Shown piece after piece: positions 45,130 to 60,207 of a stretch of 64,000 bases of DNA. The number at the start of each line of letters is the position of its first letter. Position 1 is the stretch's first letter. The stretch comes from Leuctra nigra. Lineage: Eukaryota > Arthropoda > Insecta > Plecoptera > Leuctridae. Below the pieces are notes generated by a model that had not been told where the DNA came from, ran no database searches, and was given only the letters and a program-made list of their open reading frames with translations. The position numbers and the translations under genes were made by a program. Location: NCBI GenBank assembly GCA_934045905.1, contig OW203761.1:32600964-32664963 (forward strand), given 5' to 3'.

Positions 45130-48100
45130 CTAGAGGAGAAAAAAAAATACAATTAAAACCGATGTCAAATTTTAGATCGGAAGCGTTTTTCTGACAGGAA
45201 ATTGACGTTCATTTCGATTTCCTTGTAGAAGGGGCTTTATTTTAGCACGTCTCCTTGCTAACAGCTCAGCAGAAATGTCGGGGCCGATTTTCAATTTATA
45301 TGACAGTGAACGGAATTGAGAGAAGCTGATTTGAGATCATCAGTGTCTTTGAAATATTTATGTGGTTTTGTAGAGATGCCGCGAGCGCAAGTGCGCTTGC
45401 TCCTAATGGATTTTGTTATATTGTTTTGGACATTTTGCTGGATGTTTTGTTTGGTTTTCCACATGCCGGTATATGCACACAAACAGAGAACTCGTGGGAA
45501 AACAAACGCTCTTTAACTGATACACACACCAGCGTCATATATTGTATCTGTAAATTGCGGACGATCTGCTTATTCTGTAGATTAACTGATAATAAATTGA
45601 ACCCTGTGCGGTGAAATCTCAACATACGTGTTATTTCAATTAAGTAATTATACACCGTGGCATTGAAACAGCCCAATGGTTCCAGGTGTCAAGGACTACT
45701 TGTACGGAGCAGAGAGAGCAATTGGTTAGTTTTTCCTCGGGGAAATCTGGGTTGGAAGTAATTTCGGGGGTTGCGAAGTAATGACGGGACGAAGGGGTGT
45801 TACACTCTCCTTGATTGACGTGGCTTCTAGCTGATAAAATTATCTTCGGTGTCTTTTATGTCTTCTGAGTTAACAATGCAATTGCGTTTACAAGACTTGC
45901 GGAACCATAAAGATGTCCAAACTCGCTCGAGAAAGTGTTGAACTTTTGTTCTGTTCTGCTGCAGCAGGTATAAAAAATAATCTTTGGCGCACACAATGGG
46001 AGAAAAATGTTATTTATAAATAGATTTCCAAGTTATCTGAAATTTGTTTTCTCCATGTAAACCGAGTTATAAAGTTTCGTGACGACCGCGGGATGAAACG
46101 GGGCAGATAGGCCGGGTTTATTTAGATGAAAGCCGAGTGATCTTCATCTCCTCGACGGCGAGCTCGCGGATGGAACATCAGAAGCTGGCGAGGTGAGAAG
46201 TTTTGAGGGGTTTTATGGTGGTACGTGTTTATCCACTGGAGATGAATATTCAAGTTGCAACAGGGAATGCGTCAAAACTCATTGAAATTCATGAGGCCTA
46301 TCCATAAACAAGGTTTATGTTAACTGTACTTAGATTACTTTTATTTATGTAATTTACGTGGCGACTAAATGATTAAACAAAATCACCACACAGGGTGTGA
46401 GTGTATTTTTTTCTGTTATAATCTCGGAGACATTTTCTTTATTTTTTGTGTCGTATAGAGTAGTGTTATCATGATCATGTTAATAATAATATGCAAATAT
46501 ATTCCGAGTTGGGCAAGGGCTACCCACATTCCCTAGTGAAGGTTGCAATCCTCATACTTACTTATACAACACAAGACTCTAATTGCATTAATCAAAAATG
46601 GCATTAATTTTAATACACATTCGACGTCCTGCATATTTTATCTTAGTCTGGCATTTTGTAAAATGGCGGAGAAGTTTGGTGGTTATGTCGCGTTTGTGTC
46701 GAACGCAATCAAGTAACACAATAATTTCCCTTCATTGTTATAGAAGTTAAGTGCCTCGTGTTTATGAGGAGTTTAGTTCGAGGCAGTTCTGTGAAGTTTG
46801 AAGTTCCGTGTGTTCTTGTTACTCGAGTCGCATCTTGCATTCGGATCCACTCATTAGGTATCCAGATTGAGTCGACGACAAATGTTACAACCAGCGCAGC
46901 TATCAATCTAAGTCGCACAATCAATACTCCTCCGTGTTCGTTATTGTGAGGGAGAAACTTTCAACTTTCGAAGATTAAATTGTTTGAAATCTGTTTGTCT
47001 AAAAAGAGCTTTACCAATATAATTAAATACCCCCCCCCCCCCACCCCACCCCACGCTCTACAAAAGTTTGGATGTTTATACACTGAATCAAATCTAGAGA
47101 ACTGGCTATTCTTTTAGCCATCCTCCACTAATTTTCTTTGCATTTTATACCTTGTGTTATCCAACTATACCTCGCTCTTATGGCTATTTGGAGCCAACGT
47201 CTCAAGATGGATCCTGCCTAATTGAGCTATTTCACATTGCACAATCGCCAAGTGATTTTAACCCGTTTTAACCCTCGCCTTCAGGAAATGAAATTACTTC
47301 AGCGTGCTTCAGAACTCAGAAGGCTTGCTATACCATTTCCTTCATGTACTCTAATATACACGTCTTTTTCCTTTGCTTTCCGTCTCTCGTATTTTCATAT
47401 ACTTCTGTTCCGTTTCCTCCATTTCTCTTTATTCTCGTTTGAATGGTCACCCATCTGTGCGCCTTCTATGCGTGCCGCTGACTCCTTTGTTGGCATTCAT
47501 TCCGCACTCTTACGATACTACTTCTCATGGAAAAAGTCTTCTAGTGTAAATTGGTTTACTTTTATCAGTCAACTTTATAGACTATAGTACGATAATGGAA
47601 ACTAAAGTCAATACAAAAGGAGACGTAATTTTCAGACGAAACAACGACTCGGCATTCTCCTTTAACTAGAAGATACTTTAACTTTAGTTCTAACTTGACC
47701 CATGAAAAACACGGATGTATTAAAAAAATGCAAACATCAGTTAATTAAGACGTAATCCCTCGTATACATTATAAGTGTCATTAAAGTGGTGCCTCTTAGC
47801 ATAGCTCATTTTTCATCAAAACTAATTAAATTGTTATAATTAGTTTGCGAATATCTATCATACCCAAAGTCGAGCAGGTAAACGATTCGAAGCTCATATT
47901 TAATTTCCTGACTATAATTATATATTTTCTTAGTCATGCGAGAAAATCGTCAGCTGGCAAGTTAGACTGCAAGTCAGAGGGGAAGATTGCTCGTAGTCGT
48001 CTCGACCCATTGACGATGAGAGATGCACCTCCACTTCTGACGTCACTGAACATAAATCACAGCGCGAAGACATTGCTAACGTCTTACTTATACATAACTA

Positions 48101-50391
48101 CATTATGCCGGTACAACTAGTTAATGTCCTGTCTTGAACTTAATCTTCTCCCTCGGTGTTTCCTCCCTTGTTCCTGGGTTTCCTTAAGGGTCTTGCAGCC
48201 ATATTCCACACTCAATCTGACCCAAGGGTGTAAGCTTATTAAAGCCGGTGGATGATTAGGCGCAGACGGGGAATTTAAGACCTCGGAAGAAACAGCAAAA
48301 TAATGGGATCTAAGTGTATTTCTGCGGACGTTAAATTTTATACTTGCCAGCTTCGTGAGGGGGTTTCAATTAACAATTTAATAATGTTTTGGTTACGACA
48401 TTTTGCTTCTACCAAATAATAATATTCTACAAAAAGGGATAGTGGAAATAATGAAGTATATTTTGGATCACATGTTTCTATTGTGCATACAGAAGAATAA
48501 CATAATATTCATTTATATATAAATGTACGTCATTATTAATTTAGTAAATAAAATATTTTGTTATTCAGATAACACATCGACATCATATGTATCGATTTTA
48601 GTCGATCATGAAATTGAATCATTCTACATTCTGGTGTTATTCAATTAGTACGTATTGTGGTACATCAGTTTTCAACTAGCGAGCCTGTTGAAGCAGGAAA
48701 TCACTCTAAAAAGAGGAAATAGATCGTTGGATAGAATTTCGAATTCAGACCGTTTTGTGCATTTGTCATGCAAAGCAGCCAAGCCGAACAGCCAGGCACA
48801 GGCACATCGTCATCGGGCGTTGTTATCATCTGTGAATTCCCGCGCAAAACTGTTCATTGTGTGAATAATGTTGCTTCCAACTTCCAACTTCGAAAAGTAA
48901 ACTCTCCAACTTTCTTGTAACCATTTGAAATAAAACATTTGGATTCACCTTGCCCCCGTAAACCTCTTGAATCCCTCGCGCATTCGAGTAACACTTCGCA
49001 ACCGAACGCTCGAAAATTCAATAATCAATTATTACTCTCCGTTCTATAACTCTTCCTTTCACAAACCTGGCACCTCCACACCTACCTACAACCAATGATA
49101 ATATTTTATGAATTATTCATGCGCCATCATCTGGAATCTGTAACTTGTGATCTGGATTACAAAAGGATTATTAGCAGAAAGCTGACAGCTCGGTTTGCTT
49201 GGTTTATTCTTCCGAGAACAGTTCATTGAATAATAGGCGAGCTTTCTGCACAGTTCGACAACATGAACGAGTTATGACTCTGGTAATGGCGTGACGTCAC
49301 AGCAGACCGCTGCCTATTGATGGCGGTGGACAATGGTTTATCATCAACCCCCGATGTGTGGGTTATGAACCAAGCTTCTGATCACGGTCAATAATAAATT
49401 AAGTGCTAATTGAACCTCTGCGCAACCACATTCTGAGTTTTTCTCACGTTTATCTGGGTCAAAGTAAAATTCAACGCTCATATAAACATAATATCAGCAG
49501 CATTTTGAAGATATCATTTCACCATAACTCCATGATTGCACCAAGTGCAATCTATTTAACATTTCTTTAACACCAATCGGTTTAATATAAAATAATTAAA
49601 GATCTAAAAATTATTAAAAGCTGAAACGCAAGCAATTATCGAAGAAAATTAAGTCATGATATTTAATAAAGATAATTATATACATTATAGCAGTGAAGAA
49701 ACATTTGTAATAGTAAGTTAATAAAGGGTGCGTGCGCAATTAGTGGTTATCTCAGGCTGAAAAAGTCACAATTAGCATTTCAATCTCAAAAGCGTTTCCG
49801 TTAGGCCGTTGGAATTAAAAGTCAATGACAAAATTGTTACGATGGTAATCATTTTCCCTTGATGAATTACCCACTTGTATTATCTTAAAACGACATTTTC
49901 TGTTGCCGACATTATCTATTTGACGAATCGAGCACCTCACTGACGACTGGAGCGTTTTTAATCGCTAATACGAGAGAAACACGCTACACAAGTCGCTAAC
50001 GAAGCTAAAGCAATCTCAAGATGATGTGAAATATATTATCTTGGCTATACATTAAGATACATTTTGTGGTTAGCGTATGAGTTTATGTCTTGATATAATG
50101 CTTGATTTATAGAGCACAGTACATTAACTAATAAGAACCGGGGGGTCGTCCTCCCTTAGGCGCCGAAGATCAAAAAGCTCCATCCATTAAATTATAATAG
50201 TTCCCTGCTAAAGAAAGCAATTTGACCGAATCCTATTAGATAAAAACGAGTAAAAGAGTGTGGGCTTTCTTTCATTATTTTGTGATATGAGTATCTGGGA
50301 AAAATAGAACTGAAATAGAATGGATCGGATAGGAATCTTTACTGTCAAGTCAGATCCGATAAAAGCCTGCCGTTCGATTCTCGAGCCTCCC

Positions 50392-50591
50392 NNNNNNNNN
50401 NNNNNNNNNNNNNNNNNNNNNNNNNNNNNNNNNNNNNNNNNNNNNNNNNNNNNNNNNNNNNNNNNNNNNNNNNNNNNNNNNNNNNNNNNNNNNNNNNNNN
50501 NNNNNNNNNNNNNNNNNNNNNNNNNNNNNNNNNNNNNNNNNNNNNNNNNNNNNNNNNNNNNNNNNNNNNNNNNNNNNNNNNNNNNNNNNNN
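50392..50591. other. assembly gap of 200 N
   Basis: Exactly 200 undetermined bases, a common fixed-size placeholder; the true length may differ. Open frames that run through it are artefacts. Confidence 0.98.
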
Positions 50592-51149
50592 GTAAACAAA
50601 GGAAGCTCTCTGCAATGCAGAATTCGATACAACATAATGGCATTATACGCCTCTCGTACTGTGATGTGATCACCGCGTATTTGAACAGAATTAACATAGT
50701 GTGGATGCTGTTGATGATACGTTTGTAATTCGTAATTGAATATAATTGTGAATTATAATCTAATTGGTATAGATGACGAGGATTGAATGATATTGTTGTT
50801 GGCAATGAATGACGGAGAGAGATGACAGTGAGAAGGAAATGGAAGATAATGGCTGTAGCATGAGCTCTTGGCACGGCACCTCCACCAAACAGGTGATTAG
50901 AGAATACTATAGAGCGCTCCTATACCTCTATGCTTGACGCTCAGATTCCTCAATAGAATAGCACATACATTGTTGACAGATTATTCAACATAATGCTGAG
51001 AATGAGACTTTATTATTTTATAACGTTGAAAACTTGTAAAAAAAAGTAGATAAACACCGCTGGCTTTACTACCGCATTTCTTTTGTTCATGTTTTCCAAT
51101 ATTTAATTTGTATTATTTAACTTTAGACTGATAGTGTTTTGATATTTAA

Positions 51150-51305
51150 GGCCCGGAATAACCAAAGTTAAATTGTGCTGGATTAACTAACTTTTGGATT
51201 AAATTCAATTGTTTCACTCATTTTGAGGTATCTGATTGGCTGTGCCGCCAATTTAGTACAATATTTAGTTAATCCGGCTCAGATTAACTTTGGTTATACC
51301 GGCCC
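51150..51305. mobile_element. 156-bp MITE, PIF/Harbinger-like
   Basis: Inverted ends GGCCCGGAATAACCAAAGTTAA and GGGCCGGTATAACCAAAGTTAA (right end read on the minus strand), extending to about 45 bp with mismatches. TAA flanks both sides (51147-51149 and 51306-51308), a 3-bp TWA-type duplication typical of PIF/Harbinger. Non-coding core. Confidence 0.75.
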
Positions 51306-54300
51306 TAAGAAAAATAAATTATAAGTATTTTGTCTATTTTTGGGAAACACGAAAATTCTCTGTTTTCTTAAATGAAGCTATACATTAACTGACACGAAAG
51401 TAATTGTTATTTTCTTGGTTGATAGTGACGTAGATATCTTTTAATTAATAGTCCTTTAAGTTTATTCTTAGCTCCAGTCTGCAAAATATTTTATATAAAA
51501 CATAAACACTACAGTCAACCAAGGAGCAAAGCAAAAGAGCGAAAAGCACATGAATAGGATTGAAAGAAGAGGTCTTATACCATGAATAGAATTACGCCTT
51601 GTAGAATGATGAAAATATAAATACATTGATTAAATGAAGGCCTCTTATATAAGGTTGATGTGAGATGTTCTTTCTATCAGCCAGTAGCATCTTCAAAGTC
51701 CCTCAGCGAAGTTCGAGATCTGAGTCCACATAAATCCAAAGTCAAAGACGTGCTAATAAGTAATTAGATAACTCACTCGCACTTCATGGTAATATTTCAG
51801 CTTCAAATGAAGCCACTGAATTGGAGAATATGGAGCCACCTTTCACATAATGTATATCGTTATAGAAGAAAGACGATGAAAATAGAAATACACTGGCGAA
51901 CTCTATCGCACATTTCAGGAATTACATTTTCTTGGTGACTTTAATGTATCCAGCATTGCTGCTCTCAAACGAAATTAGATTGTATAGATTATTAAGGTGA
52001 ATGGTTTTACAACGTCATGTTTGAATTATATGAATATCAAATGTAATTTTCCACGCCGTGTGTGTTAGTGCCGAAATGGATTTCGTATTACTTTTATAAC
52101 TTTTATTAAACAAGAAATGTATTAAACTTGGCAGTTATAATAATCATTTTCAGGAAGAAAGGAAATTAAGGTCTTGTTCTCTGGATGATACGTCGTCAAA
52201 TGTTATTGCTCCCCTGTGTTATACGGCAATGTGCACCGTGGCAATTGTCTCCACATATACTGAGAGATCATCAACAGCAGCATGTTTTACTGGAGTATTT
52301 CTCATATATCAACGTGTATAGATAGTCAATTTTCACACACAAGCTGCAATGTAATATAAGGCTATATGTATGCAATGGCACCTGTTTCTGAACGGAAAAT
52401 GGAATCAGTTTGAAAAATAAAATGCAATTTTCTTTGGTTAGAATCACATACCAAAAGGCGAAATCAAAGAACTTCTAGGAAAGAAACGGCTAAAGTACAG
52501 TATAACTTTTCCAAGCTGATGGCCCTTAACCGTTTGTACGAGCTATATGGCGCCCTATTGGCTATGAACTAAATCTTCACGTTAGGTTAGGGGTTTCCAC
52601 CGAAATCGAAAAAGAATGAAAGTGGTTCAATTTCTTCCATCCTGTAATAATAGGGTGCCAGAGACCGAGACTCGAAGATCGAGTGTGAAACGGTAATCTA
52701 TAGCAGTTTTAGACGGTTTTGCCTCTGCTGAAAACGTCAGAGATTGACTCGATACACGGCTACAGCACACCTGGGATATCGTAAATTGAAATTTCAACAA
52801 GATCATCTTTCAAATAAGAAGCATTATCTAACTTTCCTTTTCGTTTCAATACACGAATCATACCGCTGTTTTCACAAGAATATATTTTTGTATTCTTTTC
52901 CACCCCAACCCACCCATTTCATGTTCCGAAATTCTCTCTCAAATCATTGGCGAGAAAACCAAGAACACGTTCAACTTGTTTTGGCGTCGATTCATGAATG
53001 ATTGATAATATTAAGGTTGAGATAAGGGCATACGAATAATTGTTGTTTTCAACGTTGTTGTCACGATTCTTATAGATACGCATTCATCATTTTATTATCT
53101 GAAGCAATTCTTTCAACTTTATGAACACATCGCAATCGTTTCATCACAAAATACTTTTCTAGAAAGAAGAGAATTCTCTCCCCATCGATGCGTCTGCACG
53201 AACAAAACTAAGATGGATGGTTCCGATTTTTTTTTTTATAAAAAAGATGAAATAAAAATCTCTATAAAAATGGTCACAAAGAAATAGCGACAATTTTATA
53301 GAAACTAAATGCCGATTGTTCGTGTTGGTCACAGATTGTTCATTCCAGCTTTTCAGGTGATGAGTGGAACTTGGTATTTAATCCTTGCTCTATGAAACGC
53401 TTCCATTATTATCCCAAACTCTATAGTCCAAGCTGAGTCCAACACTGTATTCTAATCTCATCTCATCCTCATAACCCATGGTTTTGCTCGGAAAGTTTCA
53501 TTAAATTTTGCAAACAGTTGGTCGGTTTCTTGCGCGTTGTCGTTGAACTGGATTTCTCGTCATTGCTCTCTATCCTCTTTGCCGTGGTATTCATAAGTGA
53601 AGCCGGTGTGTTATGTATGTTATCTCTTTCCTACCGAGTGTGTCCTATTGTTTCAAAAGTCTTGTATCATTCGGAGTTTATGCGTCCCGTTCAACATTCA
53701 TTTTTCAAGATATGCGACGGGAAGAACGTAAACGGGGGGAACTCTTTTTTCCAACCAACCAGTGTAAAAGAAAATTCTTATCTTGGTTGGAAAACACCAA
53801 TTACTTAACCCACGGCAATCTACGTGCCTGCAATAGCATTTTGTGTAAAACGAAACATTAGCTGGAATATGCCATCAAATTAAACAAAAGGTACATCTGT
53901 GTCTCCTACCCCCAATAAATCAATACAAGTATATGCGTCGTAATGTTCAGTGACTTGACAATGAAAATATTTATGCAACTCGGAATATTGTATCGAGCGA
54001 CGTGCTGCTAAAAATGTAATTATGTCTGCGATGAGGTAAGGTTTGATAAAATAACTCTGCTCTTTTATATGAGAGAACAGTGAGTTTTGCCAATCACTTT
54101 TTCTTATACTTTTCCCGCTTCCTCGGTTGCGGTTTTCTCAAGAAATCTCAACTAACATTTCGTACTTAATATCTCGCTTGCCTATTCTTAAAACAAAATG
54201 AACATCCGAGGAAAGTTGAGATGCTCGAAGATTCGACGTCACAGCTGAGGGGTGACATTAGCGTCGTCACGGCGTCACCTCATTGGCGTCTATTCTTCCT

Positions 54301-56185
54301 CGTACTTGAACCATTGCGCCGCGGTGGAGGCATGTTGAACGGCTTGGAAAAGTTCACTCCACGTCGCCTCTTGACGAAATTATCAGGGTTTTATTAGCGT
54401 TTTGCCTTAGGGAATCATTTCGTAAATTTCTTAGCCATTCCGATGAAATATCTGAGATGCTTTCAGTTGGAAAATTAATGAGGGAAATTGTTACAGACAG
54501 AGATTTGTGGTCATTACTGAACTTTTGATGTGCGCAGTGCAACGATAGGTATACGCACTAGATAGATATAGATCTCGATAGAAACTTGAACAAGAGTCCT
54601 GTCTGAATTATATAAAAGAGAAAATACATATTATAAAGTAAAAAAGCGATAACTTTATTATTATATCAATACATAATTTGCATTTAGGTTCACCATACTT
54701 TTAATGGACATGCAAATCACTAAAAAATAAAAATACACTCTGCCCAAACGACCCAGAATTTCCTGGTCCTCTCTACTTCCCCAAACACTTTCCACTTACA
54801 TTTTACGGCGATGCTCATTTTTACAGCTGTTTCGATGCAAACTGCGCGAAGTTTCGAAGCTGGTTAATCAACATATACATTTTCCATAACGGGAAATTTA
54901 TACTTTTAATTTTAATCAAAGATTTAAGTGACACTGGGTAAAGTCGACTCAAAATAAGGACGGTAATGACTCAAAATGTTCTTCTAATGTCAATAATGGA
55001 AATATTGTATTGACATTGATTTAATGATAACGAACGAGCTGTATATATGTACAAAATTTCCGGCACCTCTTTACAACCTACACAGATCTTACTTTAACAT
55101 AATTCTCGGCCTCAATTTTCGATACCCCACTTCACTTCTTTGTTCTGTATACATCAATGGAAAAGTAATGAGATTTTACAAGATCGGAACCAATATCCAA
55201 GACTTCAAACCAAATTTTCTGTTTCGGTTCGTTCTTCCAAGAAGCTTTGGGGTAGTTTAGTTTGATCCGACCTGAGCGAGCGATATTGGTTTGCGACACT
55301 ATTATATAACACCTGTGCGGTCCGTGGAATTAGTAGGCCAGTGGCCGTCGGTCTTTGAAGTACATGGTGCAGCGATCCGGGCTGGCTGCAGGGGGGAGGG
55401 GGTGTATAGGGGTGGGAGACACAGCATCCGTTTCAGATATCTGAGAGTACCCCTAGCAGACCCCTTCCTCCCCCAGACCTTTTACCCCGCATGAAACGCA
55501 AATATAATGGAGGTGACGTGAATGTGGATTAAAAAACCTCATGCATTATTCAGTACTTTGTAATTCGAAGTGCTATGATCTTTCTGTTCTCACTTGAAAA
55601 TTGTTCAATTTGACGTAAAATGATCTCTATTTATTTTAACGAGTTAGCGTTTTTGTTTCATTGCCAGGGCGTGGAATGGTTGTTAGTAGGTACCTATGCG
55701 ACTGGTGGAGCAAACTTTTACCTTCAATGCGATTTGCTCTCTTGATTGTAAACCAATTACTATCGAATGAGCCAGGAGTATGAGATGACATTGTCACATA
55801 CATTGTTTAGCGTGCCCTGCATTGTTCAATACATCTAATGGATCTGTAGAGTGGCATGTTCTACAGAACGTTTCAGTTTGTGGTTTAATCAAATTTCATT
55901 ACATTCAAAATTTCAATAGTTAGTTTGAAATGAAACACAATTTCCGATTCAATCAATTGAGCTGATAGTGCTTATAATGCACTTCATGTTGACCCTAATC
56001 ATAAACTCTGTGTCAACAAGATCACCAAAAAGTTCATTCATTCCAATTAAAATTTAAATGGCAATGAAAACAGTTCTAATTGTCGCATCCCAGTATTCTA
56101 CGTCATTAAATTTCTGAAATTGTGTTGTCCATGTTTATTGTTTACGTATAGTAAGCATTTGCGATATCACTTAAGTTATTGTTAG

Positions 56186-56374
56186 AAGGAAGACGAGTGC
56201 CACCTGAGGAGCCAAGCCATGAAATAGATTCGAGGAGTAAAAAAATAAGAAAAGTAGAAAGAAAGAGTGTCGAGAACCCTTCTGGGGATACCTACCGCGA
56301 GAAAATTGAACTGCCACGCCACGCCAGGCGCGCGTATAAACGATATCAAGAATACCAAACTCTCATATCACAAC
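56186..56374 (+). CDS. possible orphan internal exon
   Basis: An open stretch bounded by an acceptor-like TTATTGTTAG and a strong donor GTAAGT. In phase it reads GRRVPPEEPSHEIDSRSKK, then RKSVENPSGDTYREKI, then RHARRAYKRYQEYQTLIS. The composition (Arg/Lys/Glu-rich, helical) looks more protein-like than its surroundings, and GC is higher than nearby. I recognise no domain and see no partner exon with certainty. It could be an exon of an unseen plus-strand gene, a mobile-element piece, or chance. Confidence 0.3.
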
Positions 56375-59127
56375 GTAAGTGTACGATATTAGTCAAGTTA
56401 TTCACATGGGAATTATTTCAGGACAAGAAAAAGTATTACGTAACTCATATTGTCAGAATGCACATAAATCCGTTTTATATTATACCAACCCAAAGTTCCT
56501 GAGAAAACAATTTGGGGTTTCTCTGGTCTGTGAGACTCTGAAACAACATTTGAAATTGAAACAATATGGATATTTGTTTATTCTAATGGCTAATATTTAA
56601 AATCAAAATGTTTAAAATAACCCAACAATTATATTTATCACTTATAAAATTATGGGTCGGGATTTTGTAAATTTATCAATTTACAATTGATAAACGCCAA
56701 CACCAGTTTTCTGTGATGCAAGCAATAATCCTGACAATGATTCTTGTGCGTTCACAATTCATTGTGGTCATATTTTCAAAGAAGAAAGTGGTCAATATAT
56801 CTATTCCTATTGCCATCAGGTCGATGCTAATTTAAAATCGTGATTTTTTTTTTCTAATTTGGCGCATTGTTTTCCTCCCCAATCCCTCGTTGTCATGAAC
56901 AGTCAAAACTAAATACTGGGTGAGTCCCAACATTTGAAACATCAAATGCATGCGCTTTACAAAGTATTCTCAAAAGCATAAGCTTAAAGTTAGGCTGTAC
57001 TCATATAGCTAGATGGCTCAGGAAACGTTTAGTCGTTCAATTAATAAATTCATGTTCCTTACGTCATATTGGAGTTGAAAACAAATATCGTTACATTCAG
57101 ATTATACTGACGTAATATTATGTAATTACTTCGTACCCAGAGGGATGCTTTAAGGATTGTATGAGTCATTTGCGAGAGCTACTGGCATTCTACTGGATTA
57201 GATTAGAAATTATAAATAGGTTGGTTAGAGAGGAGGGATGAAACAACCACTATAGAAATTAATCCACAATAACGTCCAACTAACTCGTACACAAACATAA
57301 CATATTAGTGGGTTTGATCTTGTAGCTCCTCATATTCGGGGATAGAAAGTAGAAGGTTCTATCTACCCACTTGTATTTTACCTACAACCAGGAAACACTG
57401 TTTCTTGTTCTATATGAAATATAATTCAATGTTATAATGAGGACGAAGGAGTGTACATACAGAATGCTAATAAGTCAAGTAATTGGGGGTAATTATATAA
57501 GTAGCTTTTGAATGTAGTGAATCTTACATCAATGCTATTTCTATTCTGTTTGTGAAGTCAATATATTGCTATTTTCAACATGTGAAATAATAGGTATGAA
57601 TGATTAAAAAACGTTTCGTAGAACACGCCCCTCTGATGGTACCCCTCTGACGCCCCTCATTATACTTAGGGACAGTTTCTCGGCCTCTTGCTTAAAGTTA
57701 TCTTCTCGTTAGTTGTGTTAAAATCATTACTAAGCTGGGGGAGAACTTTAATGAAGGGGTCAAGAACGTGGCCCTTAGCGTTACGCTAAACATGTACGAA
57801 TAGAGAGTCAAGTTTCTCTCACATTTGCTCACATTTGAGCAAATTGATTCGTAATCAACAGAACAAAGAGTCATTTTGTCACTAACAAAACAACTTACAT
57901 TCTGACAATGAAAAGGAATTACGTTAAATTGAAGATGGACAATATTATAGCACGAGGATTATTAAGCACGAGGATTTTAATCAACATTCGAACACTTAAA
58001 TTTTTACTTTTAAGTGACATTGTCAATATTTTCGTGGAACATTATTTTAATGTTGTATGATTATTATGCTATATATGGAATACGCTTATATATTTCTGCT
58101 ACTTTCATGAGGAATAGTTTCGCAGTTCAGAGCAGTATCATTCAGATTCAGAACACACATTTTAATCAGAAAGTTCTGATTATCATTGAAGAGATAGAAA
58201 AGCAGATGATCACATTTTAAGTGCAAATGTTATATACACTTACAGTTTGTGAAGTTGTCTTTAGGACAATAAAACTTTTTGTGTCGTCTTTTTCTATGTC
58301 TGACGGGAGCTCGACTGGGTCATTTTCATTATGAGATATACTATAGAGAGAGGATAGATCTTTCGCTTCCAGCCGATACAAGAACAAGACGAAAGTCAGA
58401 TCCTTTTCGCTTCTGGCCATAGAGAAGTAGAAGATGTCAATACACAATGAAATAACTGCTTTGTATAGTTATTTCTCCATATGGAAACCTATCGTTTATT
58501 GTAAGAACAAAAGTAGAATAAGCCAAGTCATATAGTTGATAAGTCCCGTCAGTTTCCGCCCGCGGAGGATCGTGTGAAGTTATCACCGACTGGATTGTTC
58601 TTCCCCATGGGATTAGGCGTCGAGGGCGTCGTTTACCCTCGTTGTTTTCACTGATGAAGCCGGCGAGGTGCGGTCGGCGTCACGACGCTCGCGTTCAGCA
58701 TCGAACCGGCTTATCGACGGCATTAGCTAAGCTAATCCTGTTATTATTGTATTCAGTTGATATAGAGATGCAGGCTTTATATAAATTCAAAGTTAAACTC
58801 CGAAAGATAATAATTATGATTATTATAAGTACTACATTGAATTTGAAGCAAGGAACAGAGTATGTTTCTGCCCGTTGTAATAATTGAGCTAGAGAGCGAC
58901 GATTTGTTGTACAATGGAGATTAGCTCTTTGTTCGCTCAGTCAATGGCATGCAAAATTTATAAATTAGGCTGAAATTGAATGAAACTCTAAAATAACACA
59001 AATTGAATAAAATCAGCATGAATTTCAGTGAAATACTATTTATATTGTTAGAGAAAGAGAAGACAATTTCGTGATGTAAGACGAAAGTCTTTCACTATGA
59101 TTAAACACTTGCTTTAGGTATATCCCC

Positions 59128-59265
59128 GATCCCCGTCCACCTGTTATCAGTCTCTCGCCAGCGCGGATTGTGGAAGACCGTGTAATAAATTGTACGCCTT
59201 CTGATTGCCGGTTAGTGTACAGGGTTTCCTCTCTTCCTCAAACTGATTCCATTGAGGGATGTAGG
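59128..59265 (+). repeat. 5S-derived SINE family, body fragment (copy 3)
   Basis: Only the body remains: CACCTGTTATCAGTCTCTCG and GCGCGGATTGTGGA match 21455-21500. GGTTAGTGTACAGGGTTTCC then CTC-rich sequence matches 21590-21620. Neither the 5S head nor the pol III promoter is present. Confidence 0.6.
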
Positions 59266-59394
59266 TCAATCAATCGTCCACTAATATTAAAACAGATTAA
59301 TTGAGGTCTAAAAATAATATGTTTGGTATAAAAGTGAATGCTTAAAATTAGTTTATACTTTAGTTTATTATTTTTTAAATGTGTAACTCTAGGA

Positions 59395-59562
59395 AATCGT
59401 ACTGTAACGCGTTGGAAAGCGAGCTTGCGACTCCGTATTGCATGCTAATTCATATGCGTATGCAAGCTTATGCTCTATAATAAACTTTGGATAATCCAGA
59501 AGACGATAGCGAAGACGATATGCGTAAGAGGAGCAGTGATAATTTTACAAAAAAAATATAGA
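59395..59562 (+). repeat. dispersed repeat D, copy 1
   Basis: Shares GTAACGCGTTG..AGCGAGC, GCATGCTAATTCATATGCGT, GCTCTATAATA and ATGCGTAAGAGGAGCAGTGAT, then an A-run, with 60208-60363. Both end A-rich, as retroposons do. A short related piece (GAGTAACGCGTTGATGAGCG) is at about 5759-5780. Confidence 0.6.
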
Positions 59563-60207
59563 AAGTGACAAGAGTATCTACCTATAAGCAATGCTCGCTA
59601 CTTGTCATGGTTTCTGAACCTCTAGATAAAAGAGGAAAAACATTCCTTCATCCTAATTGCACAATTCCCCACAGACCATCTCCCATGACAGTACTAAGTC
59701 CCCACCCGTCCACCCTACATGGTTTTTACAGTGTACCTATAACTTTAATACATCGAAGTTGGCCGGTGTTAAAATGAAGGTTTTATGAACTCCAGGCAGG
59801 TCTTCTGAGAGTGTGTAGGATCGCACCCGAGCTCTACTTGTCAATAAGACAAGAATACCGCACGTTATTTATTCCAGGTATTTGCCATCACTCTTCCACT
59901 GGGAACTTTCCCCGTCGGCACGTTCTGTGTTTGCTTTTAAATTATAGACTTATATCAACGTCAGATATATTATTTGTACACTTTGCGACAGATTTTGTTT
60001 TAAATGGTGTACCTTAATCTTGTGGTAATCACTTAGGAAAACATACTAATATCGCATTAATAAATATGGCATCTACTCTGATTTAAAGAAAGCAATTAGT
60101 AAGATATACAAACAAAATGTCATGCGATTGGCTCGAACTCCTTCTTTTGAGCCATATGCTTCTACGGTTTTCGACCACGGTTCTACGGTCTACGTGGTTA
60201 CGATATG

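Noticed and set aside
50208..50874. Several open frames through the N gap
   Set aside because: They exist only because undetermined bases contain no stop codons.
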